The notes under the pieces were generated by a model, which had not been told where the DNA came from, searched no databases, and saw only the letters and a list, made by a program, of their open reading frames with translations. A program made the translations under genes and the position numbers. From a virus, in IMG/VR virus record IMGVR_UViG_3300042484_000873, positions 1 to 64,000 of that record: DNA of 64,000 nt; one strand, 5' to 3'. Below, in pieces: positions 6,951-17,121 of the stretch; position 1 is the first letter of the stretch; every line of letters begins with the position of its first letter.

Positions 6951-9845
6951 ATGGCAGATTTAAAATCAGTTACATCCGGACCTGGTAATAACCCTTGGGT
7001 ATCGACTGGCACATATGGCGTAAACGAACTTGGCGCAAGATATTTTCCTAATAGTAAAACCGACTTTTCTATTCAAAACATCATATACAAAGGTAACCCT
7101 ATAACTATTAGCGGTCCGTATGACAACGTAATAGATAAATTAGGTAAAGCACAGAATACTGCAGGCGAAGATCCAGCATATTGGAATGAAATAATTAATG
7201 AAGTAACAACTCAGAATAGTGAATTAATATCACAATATAATCAGCTAAACCCACCTCCCCCTTCTGAACCTATTCCACCTGCCACCGAGAATACTCCCAA
7301 TCCAAATAATCTAGGTGGAACACCCGCTGATGGTGATTTGAGCTATGATCCTAATGCCGCGGCACAAAATGCTAATAAAGCTAATTTGCCTACTGTTACC
7401 GGCAGTAATGAAATGGAGACAATGAATGACAGTTTTGCAGGAAAAACACAGGCAGGATCGTCAAATACTACAACGACTACTCCAGTACAAAAGAATGTAG
7501 GAAAAGATCCTAAACCAGGCACACGATTAAAAAACCCTTTAGGTAACTTCAGTAGTTACACATATCAACTTAGTTTGTATATGATAACGCCTGACGCACA
7601 TACAGCATTTGTTGCAAATGGCAGAAAAGATATCAATGCTTTTGCTAAATCCGGTGCTAACTCTGGTAGTGGTGGAGCATACTTAATTCTTCAAAGCGGA
7701 GGAGTTAACAACACACTAAATCAGCGTCCACCTGGAATGAATTTAGATTATTACATTGACGATTTAAGAATTACAAATGTAGTATCAACAAAGCAAACAG
7801 CTACATCAAGTAATATTACAAAAATTACTTTTAACATTGTTGAGCCAATTGGGTTTTCATTTACTACTAAATTAAAACGAGCACGTGAGGCATTACTAAA
7901 AACTAGTAAGATACCAAACATTGCAAAAGCTACAAATGCAAGTAAACAATTCTTTGTGTTAGGTATAAGATTTCAGGGATATGATGTAAACGGAGAACTA
8001 GTAAATGCCAGTAAGTATTTTAGTGATGATACATTTAATACTAGTCCTGATGCCAGTGGTGTTTATGAAAGATTCTATGACATATTATTTGAAAAGGTTA
8101 CTTTTAAATTGACAGGAGGCTCAACTGTTTACTCAGTTACAGCTAAAAATATTGCATCTGAAGTGGGATTACATGTTGCTAGGGGTACAGTTGATGCAAA
8201 CATTGAAGTAGTATCAGATACAGTTGGTGGAGCATTAAATGGTTCAGGACAAGGGGTAACTAGTTTATTTCAAACAATGAACAATAATATGAAAAAATCT
8301 GAAGATGCAAAAAAAAGAGAATTTCCAGATCAATACGCAGTTCGATTTGTTGGCTTAGGCTCAGATAATATTAAAGACGCACAATTAAAAAGTGAAGCAG
8401 ACATGGATAAGAAAAGATCATCACCTGGTCCTGCAAATAATGCAAATCAAGTTAATGATGCAACTGGACAAAGTGTTGCATATGATAAACAAAAAATAAA
8501 AATTAGCATTACTCAAGGTATGAGTGTATTACAAGCAATTGAAAAGATAATCAAACAAAGTACATACATGACAAATGCATTGGAGACATTGTTTGTTAGT
8601 GAAGAAACTCCCAATGCTAATACCGGATCACCCAATATAAAAGAACAAAAAGACCCTCCAAGATTACGATGGTACAATGTCAGTCCGGAAATTGAAGTAA
8701 TTGGATTTGACACAAAGATAAATGATTTTGCTTACAAAATAACATATGTAATTCAACCATACGATACTCCTGCCGCAACAAGTCCATATGGTAGAGCCGC
8801 AAAATATTATGGACCTCACAAGCGATATGATTATTGGTACACTGGAAAGAACAGTGAAATATTAAGCTATGAACAACAGCTTGATAATGCATTCTTTAAC
8901 ATAACATTTAATCCTAATGGAGATCCAGCCGCATCTGGTGGAAACGCTAAAGTTGCTCAGTTAGGTAACAAACCTACGACACAAGATAGAACAGGTAGAA
9001 TTACTCCAGGTGCAGAAGCAGAAAATACTTATATGACTAGCTTATTTGACCCTGGTTCATATGCACAAGCAAGAATTCAAATTTTAGGTGATCCTGATTA
9101 TCTAATGCGTGAAACTGCCGCCGGGGTTAATGAAGTATACAAACAATTTTATCAAAGTGATAATTTTACTATTAATCCAAATGGTGGACAAGTTTTTATT
9201 GAAATTGCATTTAATGAAGGTATTGATTATGATAACAACAACGGTACATTATCAATCAATGATAGTATATTCTTTTGGGATTATCCAGAAAGCGTCCGCT
9301 CAGGGCCTAATGCCTTAAAGGGTGTTAGTTACCAAGTGCGTGAATGCGAGAGTGTTTTCAAAGGTGGTAAGTTTACACAGACATTACAATTGCAAATCAA
9401 TGAGATGCCAGATGCAATCGAGGCAGCAGAAAAAGCCGCAACTGGCACAAGAGAGACAGCAGCCGCTGGTACTATTAACTCACCATTACTACCACTTAAC
9501 ACCGAGCGTACAGGATTATCACAAGCCGGCGATACTCCTACTCCGGGAACAAATGTTAATAACTCGTCTTCTGGTACTGGTCTAAAAAGTTACACATTAA
9601 CTAGACCGGGTAATAATTTACAAACAGTACCAGATGCTGACCCCATATCTCCGTTAACTGGAACTACTACAATTGGATCTATTTTTACCAATAATCCTAA
9701 TAACCCAACCGTAGCCAATGACGACACCGTTGCAGACGCCGGCAGCACTACTTCTGGATTTGCAAACTCATCTGACAATGAGGGTAGAGAAATATCTAAT
9801 ACAAATAATATCACTCCAACCGACACCCGTACGGGTGTTGTATAA
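6951..9845 (+). CDS. Large baseplate hub-like virion protein (gp27 position)
   Basis: This 964-residue structural protein lies between gp53 and gp5, where a gp5 partner is expected. Residues 1-190 are a Pro/Asn/Thr-rich leader. From about 195 a folded region begins (NPLGNFSSYTYQLSLYMITP). The segment at 795-825 (VSYQVRECESVFKGGKFTQTLQLQ) resembles the closing segment of late-control/hub proteins of the gp27 and gpD type, in which the tail-tube adaptor is completed. The last 140 residues are again low-complexity Thr/Asn/Gly. The hub call rests on that motif and on gene order; no full-length homologue was checked. Confidence 0.5.
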   Translation: MADLKSVTSGPGNNPWVSTGTYGVNELGARYFPNSKTDFSIQNIIYKGNPITISGPYDNVIDKLGKAQNTAGEDPAYWNEIINEVTTQNSELISQYNQLNPPPPSEPIPPATENTPNPNNLGGTPADGDLSYDPNAAAQNANKANLPTVTGSNEMETMNDSFAGKTQAGSSNTTTTTPVQKNVGKDPKPGTRLKNPLGNFSSYTYQLSLYMITPDAHTAFVANGRKDINAFAKSGANSGSGGAYLILQSGGVNNTLNQRPPGMNLDYYIDDLRITNVVSTKQTATSSNITKITFNIVEPIGFSFTTKLKRAREALLKTSKIPNIAKATNASKQFFVLGIRFQGYDVNGELVNASKYFSDDTFNTSPDASGVYERFYDILFEKVTFKLTGGSTVYSVTAKNIASEVGLHVARGTVDANIEVVSDTVGGALNGSGQGVTSLFQTMNNNMKKSEDAKKREFPDQYAVRFVGLGSDNIKDAQLKSEADMDKKRSSPGPANNANQVNDATGQSVAYDKQKIKISITQGMSVLQAIEKIIKQSTYMTNALETLFVSEETPNANTGSPNIKEQKDPPRLRWYNVSPEIEVIGFDTKINDFAYKITYVIQPYDTPAATSPYGRAAKYYGPHKRYDYWYTGKNSEILSYEQQLDNAFFNITFNPNGDPAASGGNAKVAQLGNKPTTQDRTGRITPGAEAENTYMTSLFDPGSYAQARIQILGDPDYLMRETAAGVNEVYKQFYQSDNFTINPNGGQVFIEIAFNEGIDYDNNNGTLSINDSIFFWDYPESVRSGPNALKGVSYQVRECESVFKGGKFTQTLQLQINEMPDAIEAAEKAATGTRETAAAGTINSPLLPLNTERTGLSQAGDTPTPGTNVNNSSSGTGLKSYTLTRPGNNLQTVPDADPISPLTGTTTIGSIFTNNPNNPTVANDDTVADAGSTTSGFANSSDNEGREISNTNNITPTDTRTGVV

Positions 9846-9859
9846 CAAGAGAATAAAAT

Positions 9860-12800
9860 ATGGCAACTAATGTATTCAAACCCAGAGGAGCAACAAGCGC
9901 ATCTAAACCAGATGCAGGCGGCGCAGTATTACGCTCAGTACCAGTATTTGGTGTAGTTAAAGATAACATCGATCCTATTCGTTCTGGTCGATTGCGTGTC
10001 TATATTGCTGAGATGGGTGGACAAGATCCCAATGATGCAGACTCATGGATAACAGTTAACTACATGACTCCCTTCTATGGATTAACTCAAGGTGATGCAC
10101 CTAAAGAAGGATACGGAACATACTTACAGAATCAAAGTGCTTATGGTATGTGGTTTGCACAGCCTGATATTGATACGACTGTAATTTGTTTATTCATAAA
10201 CGGTGATCCTGAATATGGTTATTGGATTGGGTGTGTACCTGAGCCAGAGGCATTATATACAGTGCCTGCTATGGGTTCTGCTGAGACAGTAGTTGTTAAT
10301 GCAAATGAAGGTAACAGTTACGGTGGTGCAACAAAACTACCGGTAGCTAACATTAATAAAAACAATCAGGCAATTAATGAATCACCTACATTCTTTAATC
10401 AGCCAAAGCCAGTACATAGTTATCTTGCTGGTGTATTAAATCAACAAGGTTTAATCAGAGACACAATTCGAGGTACGATAGGCACATCAGCACAGCGTGA
10501 AACACCAAGTCGTGTTGGTTGGGGTGTAAGTAGTCCTGGTCGCCCTATCTACGAAGGTGGATTTACAGATGAGACTGTAGCAGATGCGGCAAATCAAGGT
10601 AGCCAACAAACAGGGTTAAGAGTAGTAGCACGTAGAGCAGGCCATTCTATTGTAATGGATGATGGTGACTTAATTGGTCGTGACCAATTGATAAGACTGC
10701 GTACTAGTTTAGGACATCAAATATTAATGAGTGATGATGGTCAGTGCTTGCACATCATTCATGCTAACGGACAAAGTTGGGTAGAGTTGGGTAAAGAAGG
10801 TACGATTGATATGTACGCTACTAACTCAGTTAATATCAGAACACAAGGTGATTTGAATCTACATGCTGATAACAATATCAACATGCATGCCAAGAAAGAT
10901 TTAAACATCTATGCTGAAAATATTACAACAAATAGCGACAAGAAAACTAATATCAAAGTTGGAACTGACTACGCTACATCTGTAAATGGCAAAACAACAT
11001 TAAAATCAACTGGTGCAATGAGTTTAAAATCGTCTGGTGAAGCAAGTTTTGCTAGTACAAATAATACATTCATCAATGGTAAGAAAGTAAACTTGAACAC
11101 AGGTGAAGCATCAACAATACCAGAAGATGTTAAACCAATACCAACAAATGCACATACTGATACATTGTATGATTCACAAAAGGGTTGGGCGGCAGCGCCG
11201 GCGGCATTATTAAGTATTACTAGTAGAGCACCCTCTCATGCACCATGGGCTGCTGCAAATCAAGGTGTTGATGTTAAGATTAACAATGATGCAGATGCTA
11301 ACTTCCCAAGTAACCCGTCTCCGGCGGTACAAGCGGCAAACAATACAACAACTACTCCAACCGCCCCAGTCAGTGCTAGTGTAGCATCAACAGTTCCTGT
11401 TACAGGAGCAATAAGTGGAGCACTAGACAAGAATGCAACAACTGCTATGGTAGGACAAGTTGCAACAATTGCACAATCTGTTCCCAATGTTGCAGCCGCA
11501 ATTAAGAATGGTGCAGGGGTAGTAACATCAACAATTAATGGTGCTGTGCAAAATATAGCCGCAATTGGTAAAATGGCTCAATCACCTCAACAACTTGAAG
11601 CGGCTGGTGTACTTAAAGCAGGCGCGGGTGTACTTGTCTCTAACTTAGTTCAAGGTGGTAAGACAGTGCAACAAGCGTTGACTAGTAATATGTTTGCTGG
11701 CAAACCCGGAGCTGAAAACTTAACAAACTATTTGAACAATCCAACTGCTCAAGTAGCCACACAGGTAGCTAACTTTCAACAATCACAAGCACAATTAACT
11801 CAAGCTGGATTAATTACAGGTAAAGAAAGTGCAGGACAACTTGCGGGTATAGTAACAGCCGGCGCACTAGCAGGACCGGCGGCCGCAGTCAATGCAATTA
11901 AGTCAGCAGCCGGCACGTTAGGTCAATCAATTACAGGACCAATTGCTAACTTAGGTGGCGCCGCTAACAAACTATTAGGCGATGCAGCCAGTCAATTAGG
12001 AGCAGGTAACTTTGCAGGCAACTTAGCAAGTACTGTTACTGGAGGATTAAGTTCTATTGCGGGATCATTGAACGGTTTAGCAAAGAGTTTAACAGGTGGT
12101 GCAGAGAGTTTATTGAATTCTGCTAAAGGTATTGCAGGATCTGCATTTGCGGCAATTAAAAATTCATTCCCTACATTGACAGCAGGTGTACCACAGAATC
12201 TTAAACAGATTGCAGACCAAGCTACAGCAGCCGCACAGAATTCTGGAACAGAATTGCAAGCAAGTGTTACACAAGCAGCCAATTCATTCAATGTTTCAGG
12301 TGCAAATGCAGCCTCTATCGCATCGGGAGCGGCATCTTCTGCTATAAATGGTGCAGCCTCTAGTGTTAATAATTTAGTAAATAGCGCAGGAGCAGCCGTT
12401 ACAACAGCCGCAAATGCAATACAAGCAGGATTAACAAATGGTGCAAATTCACTATTACCTGCATCGGTGTCTACTGGTTTAGGTAACTTACCGGGAGCAC
12501 AAAAGGCAGTAGCTTCTGTTATAAATAATGCAAAAGGTGCACTGAATACAATACCAGGTACTGCTGGAATAACAGCGGCTTTAGGACAAGTTACAGCGGC
12601 ATTGGGATCAGGTGCCGCATTAGGTAATTTAGCCTCTGGATTACTAACATCACTTAAGAATCCCGGTGCTTCGTTACAAGCGTTGGCCTCTGCCGGATTG
12701 CCCGCTGGTGCCGCGGCACAATTGAATTCTGCAATAAGTTCATTGAACTCAGGTGGCGCATTACCAATCAAACTACCGGTAATTAGTACCAACACAGTAG

Positions 12801-13186
12801 ACAGAACAAATATCACAGCACAAATTGGTGCGGTGTTTGGTAGTTCAAAGATTCCTGTACCAAACTATAGTGGTAATCCTGCATCAACTGGGGAAACTGC
12901 GGGTACTTCTGCGGCTCAAAAACTTATACAAAAACAAGAAAAAATTAAAGATTTTGATACTAGAATTGCGGCTATTCTTGTTGAAGCAAAAGCAAAGCGG
13001 GCAGAATTTGACACGGCTGTAGAGGCTCACGTGGAGGCAAAAAATAACTTACCTGCAGGAGATCCAGCAATTGAAAGCACTTTAGCAATAGCAAAAGTTT
13101 TAGCAGAAGAACTGAAAACTATCAGAAAAAGAGGTTATGATATAATAGATGAAAAGTACACATTTATTAATTCGGCTACCGCATAA
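9860..13186 (+). CDS. 5: Baseplate hub spike gp5-like, no lysozyme domain, long Ala-rich tail
   Basis: An 1,108-residue gp5 relative. Residues about 28-135 form the OB-fold (VFGVVKDNIDPIRSGRLRVYI, with DSWITVNYMTPFYG), the VgrG/gp5 ring that sits on the tube. Around 258-300 comes RRAGHSIVMDDGD and the following VELGKEG block. Residues about 310-420 carry short repeats (DLNLHADNNINMHAKKDLNI) typical of the triple-stranded beta-helix needle. T4 gp5 has a lysozyme domain between OB and needle; the corresponding stretch here (135-255) shows no lysozyme motif. Residues 430-1020 are extremely Ala/Gly/Ser/Thr/Asn-rich, and 1030-1108 look like a charged coiled coil. The stop codon overlaps the late promoter of the next gene. 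Confidence 0.85.
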   Translation: MATNVFKPRGATSASKPDAGGAVLRSVPVFGVVKDNIDPIRSGRLRVYIAEMGGQDPNDADSWITVNYMTPFYGLTQGDAPKEGYGTYLQNQSAYGMWFAQPDIDTTVICLFINGDPEYGYWIGCVPEPEALYTVPAMGSAETVVVNANEGNSYGGATKLPVANINKNNQAINESPTFFNQPKPVHSYLAGVLNQQGLIRDTIRGTIGTSAQRETPSRVGWGVSSPGRPIYEGGFTDETVADAANQGSQQTGLRVVARRAGHSIVMDDGDLIGRDQLIRLRTSLGHQILMSDDGQCLHIIHANGQSWVELGKEGTIDMYATNSVNIRTQGDLNLHADNNINMHAKKDLNIYAENITTNSDKKTNIKVGTDYATSVNGKTTLKSTGAMSLKSSGEASFASTNNTFINGKKVNLNTGEASTIPEDVKPIPTNAHTDTLYDSQKGWAAAPAALLSITSRAPSHAPWAAANQGVDVKINNDADANFPSNPSPAVQAANNTTTTPTAPVSASVASTVPVTGAISGALDKNATTAMVGQVATIAQSVPNVAAAIKNGAGVVTSTINGAVQNIAAIGKMAQSPQQLEAAGVLKAGAGVLVSNLVQGGKTVQQALTSNMFAGKPGAENLTNYLNNPTAQVATQVANFQQSQAQLTQAGLITGKESAGQLAGIVTAGALAGPAAAVNAIKSAAGTLGQSITGPIANLGGAANKLLGDAASQLGAGNFAGNLASTVTGGLSSIAGSLNGLAKSLTGGAESLLNSAKGIAGSAFAAIKNSFPTLTAGVPQNLKQIADQATAAAQNSGTELQASVTQAANSFNVSGANAASIASGAASSAINGAASSVNNLVNSAGAAVTTAANAIQAGLTNGANSLLPASVSTGLGNLPGAQKAVASVINNAKGALNTIPGTAGITAALGQVTAALGSGAALGNLASGLLTSLKNPGASLQALASAGLPAGAAAQLNSAISSLNSGGALPIKLPVISTNTVDRTNITAQIGAVFGSSKIPVPNYSGNPASTGETAGTSAAQKLIQKQEKIKDFDTRIAAILVEAKAKRAEFDTAVEAHVEAKNNLPAGDPAIESTLAIAKVLAEELKTIRKRGYDIIDEKYTFINSATA

Positions 13187-13189
13187 ATA
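13183..13189 (+). promoter_or_regulatory. T4-type late promoter before gp25
   Basis: ATAAATA overlaps the gp5 stop codon. AGGAT follows at 13196-13200 and the gp25 ATG is at 13206. Predicted start is near 13195, so the leader begins at the ribosome binding site. Confidence 0.55.
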
Positions 13190-13205
13190 TAATATAGGAT
13201 AAAAT

Positions 13206-13658
13206 ATGCCAACATATATAGGTTTTTCAACAATCAATGCTAATAGACCCAGAACTACTAATGCCCCACCTGGTAGTTCAGGCGGTACAGGTAGCATGGT
13301 ATATCCTATTATTCCGGGTAAAAAATTCAGAATGGTCGACGGTCCATTGGTATTAAGAGACTTTATCAACGCACTTAACATAAACAAAGGTGAAAAAGTG
13401 GGTCAACCCGGTTATGGAACTAATATTTGGTCTTATATCTTTGATCCAAATGACGCTGACACTCAGTTTAGAATTCAAACTGAAATACGACGTGTTGCCA
13501 GTTCAGATCCCAGAATATTATTAAATTCTGTCAAATCGTTTGTTCAACAAAACGGAATACTTTTAGAAGTAGAAGTTGCTATCCAGCCCTTCAATGATGC
13601 TTCTATTATTAATGTATTCTTCAACAACCTAACTAATCAAGCGTCTTTATCAACCTAA
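13206..13658 (+). CDS. 25: Baseplate wedge subunit gp25-like
   Basis: A 150-residue member of the gpW/gp25 family, the core wedge protein that forms the trifurcation unit with gp6 and gp7. Visible family pattern: a central helix DFINALNINKGEKVGQPGYGTN, then IWSYIFDPND, QTEIRRVASSDPRI (the counterpart of the conserved Glu-Pro-Arg region) and a closing beta strand with LLEVEVAIQPF. The N-terminal 50 residues are a Pro/Gly/Thr-rich extension. It is located directly before gp6, its physical partner. Confidence 0.88.
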   Translation: MPTYIGFSTINANRPRTTNAPPGSSGGTGSMVYPIIPGKKFRMVDGPLVLRDFINALNINKGEKVGQPGYGTNIWSYIFDPNDADTQFRIQTEIRRVASSDPRILLNSVKSFVQQNGILLEVEVAIQPFNDASIINVFFNNLTNQASLST

Positions 13659-13680
13659 AAAACCGTTGTTTTCATTTAAG

Positions 13681-13687
13681 ATAAATA
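13681..13687 (+). promoter_or_regulatory. T4-type late promoter before gp6
   Basis: GATAAATAC (ATAAATA at 13681-13687) is close to the T4 late consensus. AAGAG follows at 13693 and the gp6 ATG is at 13705. It sits in the short gap behind gp25. Confidence 0.6.
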
Positions 13688-13704
13688 CTTAAAAGAGAAC
13701 AACT

Positions 13705-16700
13705 ATGGCCACAAGTTCAAGACAATCAGCATTATTCGGCGTTAACGATTGGCAAGCAATCTACCAAACGTTCCGTGAAGCCGACTTCAGAAGTTATGAT
13801 TATGAGACCCTGCGTAAGAGTTTCATCGATTATCTACGTGCATACTACCCTGAAACATTCAATGACTACATTGACAGTTCAGAATTTATTGCCCTTATGG
13901 ACGTTATGGCGTTTATGGGACAGGGTTTAGCATTTCGAAATGACTTAAATACCCGTGAAAACTTCATTGATACTGCTGAACGCCGTGATAGTGTTATCAA
14001 ATTAGCTAACTTAGTAAGCTATAATCCAAAGCGTAATAACGCTGGTCAGGGTTATATTAAAGTAACAAGCATCCGCACTACTGAAAATATAACCGACATG
14101 AATGGTTTCAACTTAAGTAACCAAATTATTCTTTGGAATGATCCTGCAAATGTCAATTGGTTAGAGCAATTCAACACAGTAGTAAACGCTACGTTGGTTA
14201 ATAGCCAAAGAGTAGGTCGTCCTGGAAATAGTGCTACCTTACTAGGAGTTAAGACTGACGAATACAGTATCAACATTCCACCTAACAGCTTGCCCATCGC
14301 TCCTTTTAGTTCAGTAGTTGATACTATCAACATGACCTTTGAATTAGTATCTGTTACTAGTTTGGGTGAAGATTATGTTTACGAGATTCCACCTGCACCA
14401 AGCGGCCGTTTTAACATGATGTATCGCAACGACAAATTAGGTTACGGTAGTCCAAATACAGGATTCTTCTTCTACTTTAAACAAGGTGGATTACAGGCAT
14501 ACGATTTTAACTTAGCACAACAAATTTCAAACCAAGTTGTAGACATTGATATTCAAGGTATCAATAATACAGACACATGGTTATATCAATTAAACACTGA
14601 CAACGGCGGCAGTACACTTTGGAATCAAGTAGAAAGTGTATATGCTAACGCACAACTCCAAACAGAAACAAGCAACAAGAAAATCTTCAGTGTTGTCTCA
14701 CGTTTCAATGACCAAGTCAGTTATACTTTTGGTGATGGAGTATTTTCCGAAGCACCAGTTGGAACATTTAGATCATATGTACGTGCAGGTAATGCATTAA
14801 CATATACTATTGATCCTTCTGAAATGCAAGGTATTCAAGTAACGTTTCAGTATATTAGTCGAGCAGGCCGAACAGAGGCACTTACTATAGGACTAGAACT
14901 TCAATCAACAATATCAACAGCACAGGCTAGAGAAACACTAGCTGACATTAAACTACGTGCTCCTGCAAGATATTACACACAAAACAGAATGGTTAATGGC
15001 GAAGATTACAACAATTTCCCATACACATTATACAACTCAATTATTAAAAGCAAGGCTATTAATCGCAGTTCTGTTGGCGTGTCTAAGAACTTAGACTTAC
15101 TTGACCCTACCGGAAAATACTCCAGCACTAACTCATTTGCCAATGACGGTGGTTTGTATCAAAACAATGCAGACGGTTGGTTATTATTAACTATCACTAA
15201 CACTGGTGATATCATTCAATTTTTAACAGATACGTTAGCATCTGCGTTATCAAGCAATAGAGCAAAACAATATTACTTACAAAATTACACACGATATCCT
15301 ATAAATGTTGCATCAGGTGACGGTACAGTATATTGGAATACTAGCACAGTTAATGCTAATAGCATCACAGGTTATTTCTATAACATATCCGGATCAGCAG
15401 ATGTGCCTATTGCTATTGGTACATACTCAACTCAGAATGTAAAGTATATTACAAAAGGTGCAATGATAAAAGTTACTGCACCTAGTGGTTATTATTTTGA
15501 CAATAACAATAGACTTGTTGCAGGTATTGCTAGCCCAAGTGATACAACATATTTTTGGACTACTGCACTAGCAATTGTAGGTGACGGCTATAACAATGGT
15601 CAAGGTAACTTCAGCAACGGCACCGGACCGGTAACGTTAAATGGTTATGTACCTGATGGTGCAATTATCACTGAAGTAATTCCTGCATTCAGTAACACAT
15701 TACCAAATCTTGTATTACAAGAATGTATTACTAGAATGGAATTAAATCAAGACTTCAGTTTAGTGTTTAACAATTCATTGTTAGTAACACAGAATCGTTG
15801 GTCAGTTGAAAACTTTAATGCTAATAATTGGTTTGTAAATTTTGAAAGCACTGGTGACAATACCTACAGAATTTATTATAGAGCACTACGATATTATTTT
15901 GGTAGTGTAGCTGACACTCGCTTTTGGTACGAAACAGGTAAACTTGTTTATGACCCGGTAACTGGTAAAATTTTAGCAGACAATGTTAAAGTACTAGCAA
16001 CAAATACACAACCAGATAGTAACTACCCATTAGCTAAACCAGTAGATGTTGTAGTTATTAGTCAGACTGTTGAGAGTGACGGATATGTTAACGACTTTGA
16101 AGTAGAAGTTGCTAGTATAGATGTTAACAATACTGAAATTATTCTTGACCCTGACTTCTTCCAAAAAGTTACTGGATACGTTACAGGATCAACTAACATT
16201 GGTATATACTCATTCTTTGAATTGATTCAAGATGCAGTTAACCTATCACGATATCAATTAATCGATTCGTCTAACGTTGCATATCAATATCCAAATCAAT
16301 CTGCAATTGAAGTTGTTAAGTATGAATATCCTTTAGGACAATTGTTTTACGCATACAATGAAACTGATTCAAATGGACTGTATAATGTGTTCTACACAAC
16401 AGTGCAAGATACCACAGTAACAACACCTTTTTATATTGTTACATTACAGCCCCAGTATTCAATGCAACCAGGTCGTCAAGGATTGCAGTTCCAATATAAG
16501 CACAACAGTAACAATACAACACGTATTGATCCTGCAACTACAAACATTATTGATTTGTATTTGGTAACACAGGCTTATTATACTGCATATCAGAATTGGA
16601 TACAAGATACAACAAACACTGTACCTAAACCAGCGGTGCCAACAATCAACGAACTACAACAAGCATATGGTCGTATTGATGATTATAAGATGTTAACTGA

Positions 16701-17097
16701 TAGCGTGATATTAAACAGTGTTCGTTTTCTTCCATTGTTTGGTTCTAAAGCACCTGAACAATTACGCGGCACTGTCAAAGTTATTCCATCACAAAACACT
16801 AGCGCAAGTAATAGTGAAATACGTAGTGCAGTATTATCTGCAATGAATAGTTATTTCAATATTAACAATTGGAGTTTTGGTGATACGTTCTACTTCTCAG
16901 AGTTGAGTGCATACTTGCACACACAATTAGGTGATTTAGTAAGCTCAATTGTTTTAGTACCTAATGACCCTACAATGTCATTTGGAGATTTGTATGAAAT
17001 CAAATCAGCGCCATTTGAAATTTTTGTTAATGGTGCAACAGCAAATGATGTGGTTGTAATTGCGGCTTTAACTCCCGTACAATTACAAATAAGATAA
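13705..17097 (+). CDS. 6: Baseplate wedge subunit gp6-like
   Basis: A 1,130-residue gp6 homologue. The N-terminal 110 residues carry the strong family block: DFRSYDYETLRKSFIDYLR, YYPETFNDYIDSSEF, LMDVMAFMGQGLAFRNDLN and RENFIDTAERRDSVIKLA. A BaseplateJ-like region follows around 330-420 (VSYTFGDGVFSEAPVG and APARYYTQNRMVNGEDYN). gp6 forms the inner baseplate ring that switches sheath contraction. T4 gp6 is 660 residues; about 470 extra residues here lie between the second conserved block and the C-terminal part, which still ends with an FYFSELSAYLH segment. The gene follows gp25 and precedes a gp7-like N-terminus, the T4 gene order. Confidence 0.9.
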   Translation: MATSSRQSALFGVNDWQAIYQTFREADFRSYDYETLRKSFIDYLRAYYPETFNDYIDSSEFIALMDVMAFMGQGLAFRNDLNTRENFIDTAERRDSVIKLANLVSYNPKRNNAGQGYIKVTSIRTTENITDMNGFNLSNQIILWNDPANVNWLEQFNTVVNATLVNSQRVGRPGNSATLLGVKTDEYSINIPPNSLPIAPFSSVVDTINMTFELVSVTSLGEDYVYEIPPAPSGRFNMMYRNDKLGYGSPNTGFFFYFKQGGLQAYDFNLAQQISNQVVDIDIQGINNTDTWLYQLNTDNGGSTLWNQVESVYANAQLQTETSNKKIFSVVSRFNDQVSYTFGDGVFSEAPVGTFRSYVRAGNALTYTIDPSEMQGIQVTFQYISRAGRTEALTIGLELQSTISTAQARETLADIKLRAPARYYTQNRMVNGEDYNNFPYTLYNSIIKSKAINRSSVGVSKNLDLLDPTGKYSSTNSFANDGGLYQNNADGWLLLTITNTGDIIQFLTDTLASALSSNRAKQYYLQNYTRYPINVASGDGTVYWNTSTVNANSITGYFYNISGSADVPIAIGTYSTQNVKYITKGAMIKVTAPSGYYFDNNNRLVAGIASPSDTTYFWTTALAIVGDGYNNGQGNFSNGTGPVTLNGYVPDGAIITEVIPAFSNTLPNLVLQECITRMELNQDFSLVFNNSLLVTQNRWSVENFNANNWFVNFESTGDNTYRIYYRALRYYFGSVADTRFWYETGKLVYDPVTGKILADNVKVLATNTQPDSNYPLAKPVDVVVISQTVESDGYVNDFEVEVASIDVNNTEIILDPDFFQKVTGYVTGSTNIGIYSFFELIQDAVNLSRYQLIDSSNVAYQYPNQSAIEVVKYEYPLGQLFYAYNETDSNGLYNVFYTTVQDTTVTTPFYIVTLQPQYSMQPGRQGLQFQYKHNSNNTTRIDPATTNIIDLYLVTQAYYTAYQNWIQDTTNTVPKPAVPTINELQQAYGRIDDYKMLTDSVILNSVRFLPLFGSKAPEQLRGTVKVIPSQNTSASNSEIRSAVLSAMNSYFNINNWSFGDTFYFSELSAYLHTQLGDLVSSIVLVPNDPTMSFGDLYEIKSAPFEIFVNGATANDVVVIAALTPVQLQIR

Positions 17098-17121
17098 GTA
17101 TATAACAACTAGAGAGTTATA

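Noticed and set aside
9109-9585. Two consecutive shifted-frame ORFs (69 and 87 codons) inside the 6951 gene
   Set aside because: Back-to-back arrangement like the 61622/61892 pair, but the products are a His/Gln/Leu-rich jumble without membrane segments or good ribosome sites. They show that such pairs can arise by chance, which tempers the overprinting claim.
11992-12816. A 274-codon minus-strand ORF antisense to the Ala-rich part of gp5
   Set aside because: Composition is just the reverse reading of Ala/Gly/Ser/Thr codons (Ala/Pro/Asn-rich). It has no domain and lies inside a late gene on the other strand.
13664-13677. AAAAC/GTTTT mini-hairpin behind gp25 as a terminator
   Set aside because: Five A/T-rich base pairs only and no T-run directly after it; too weak to call.
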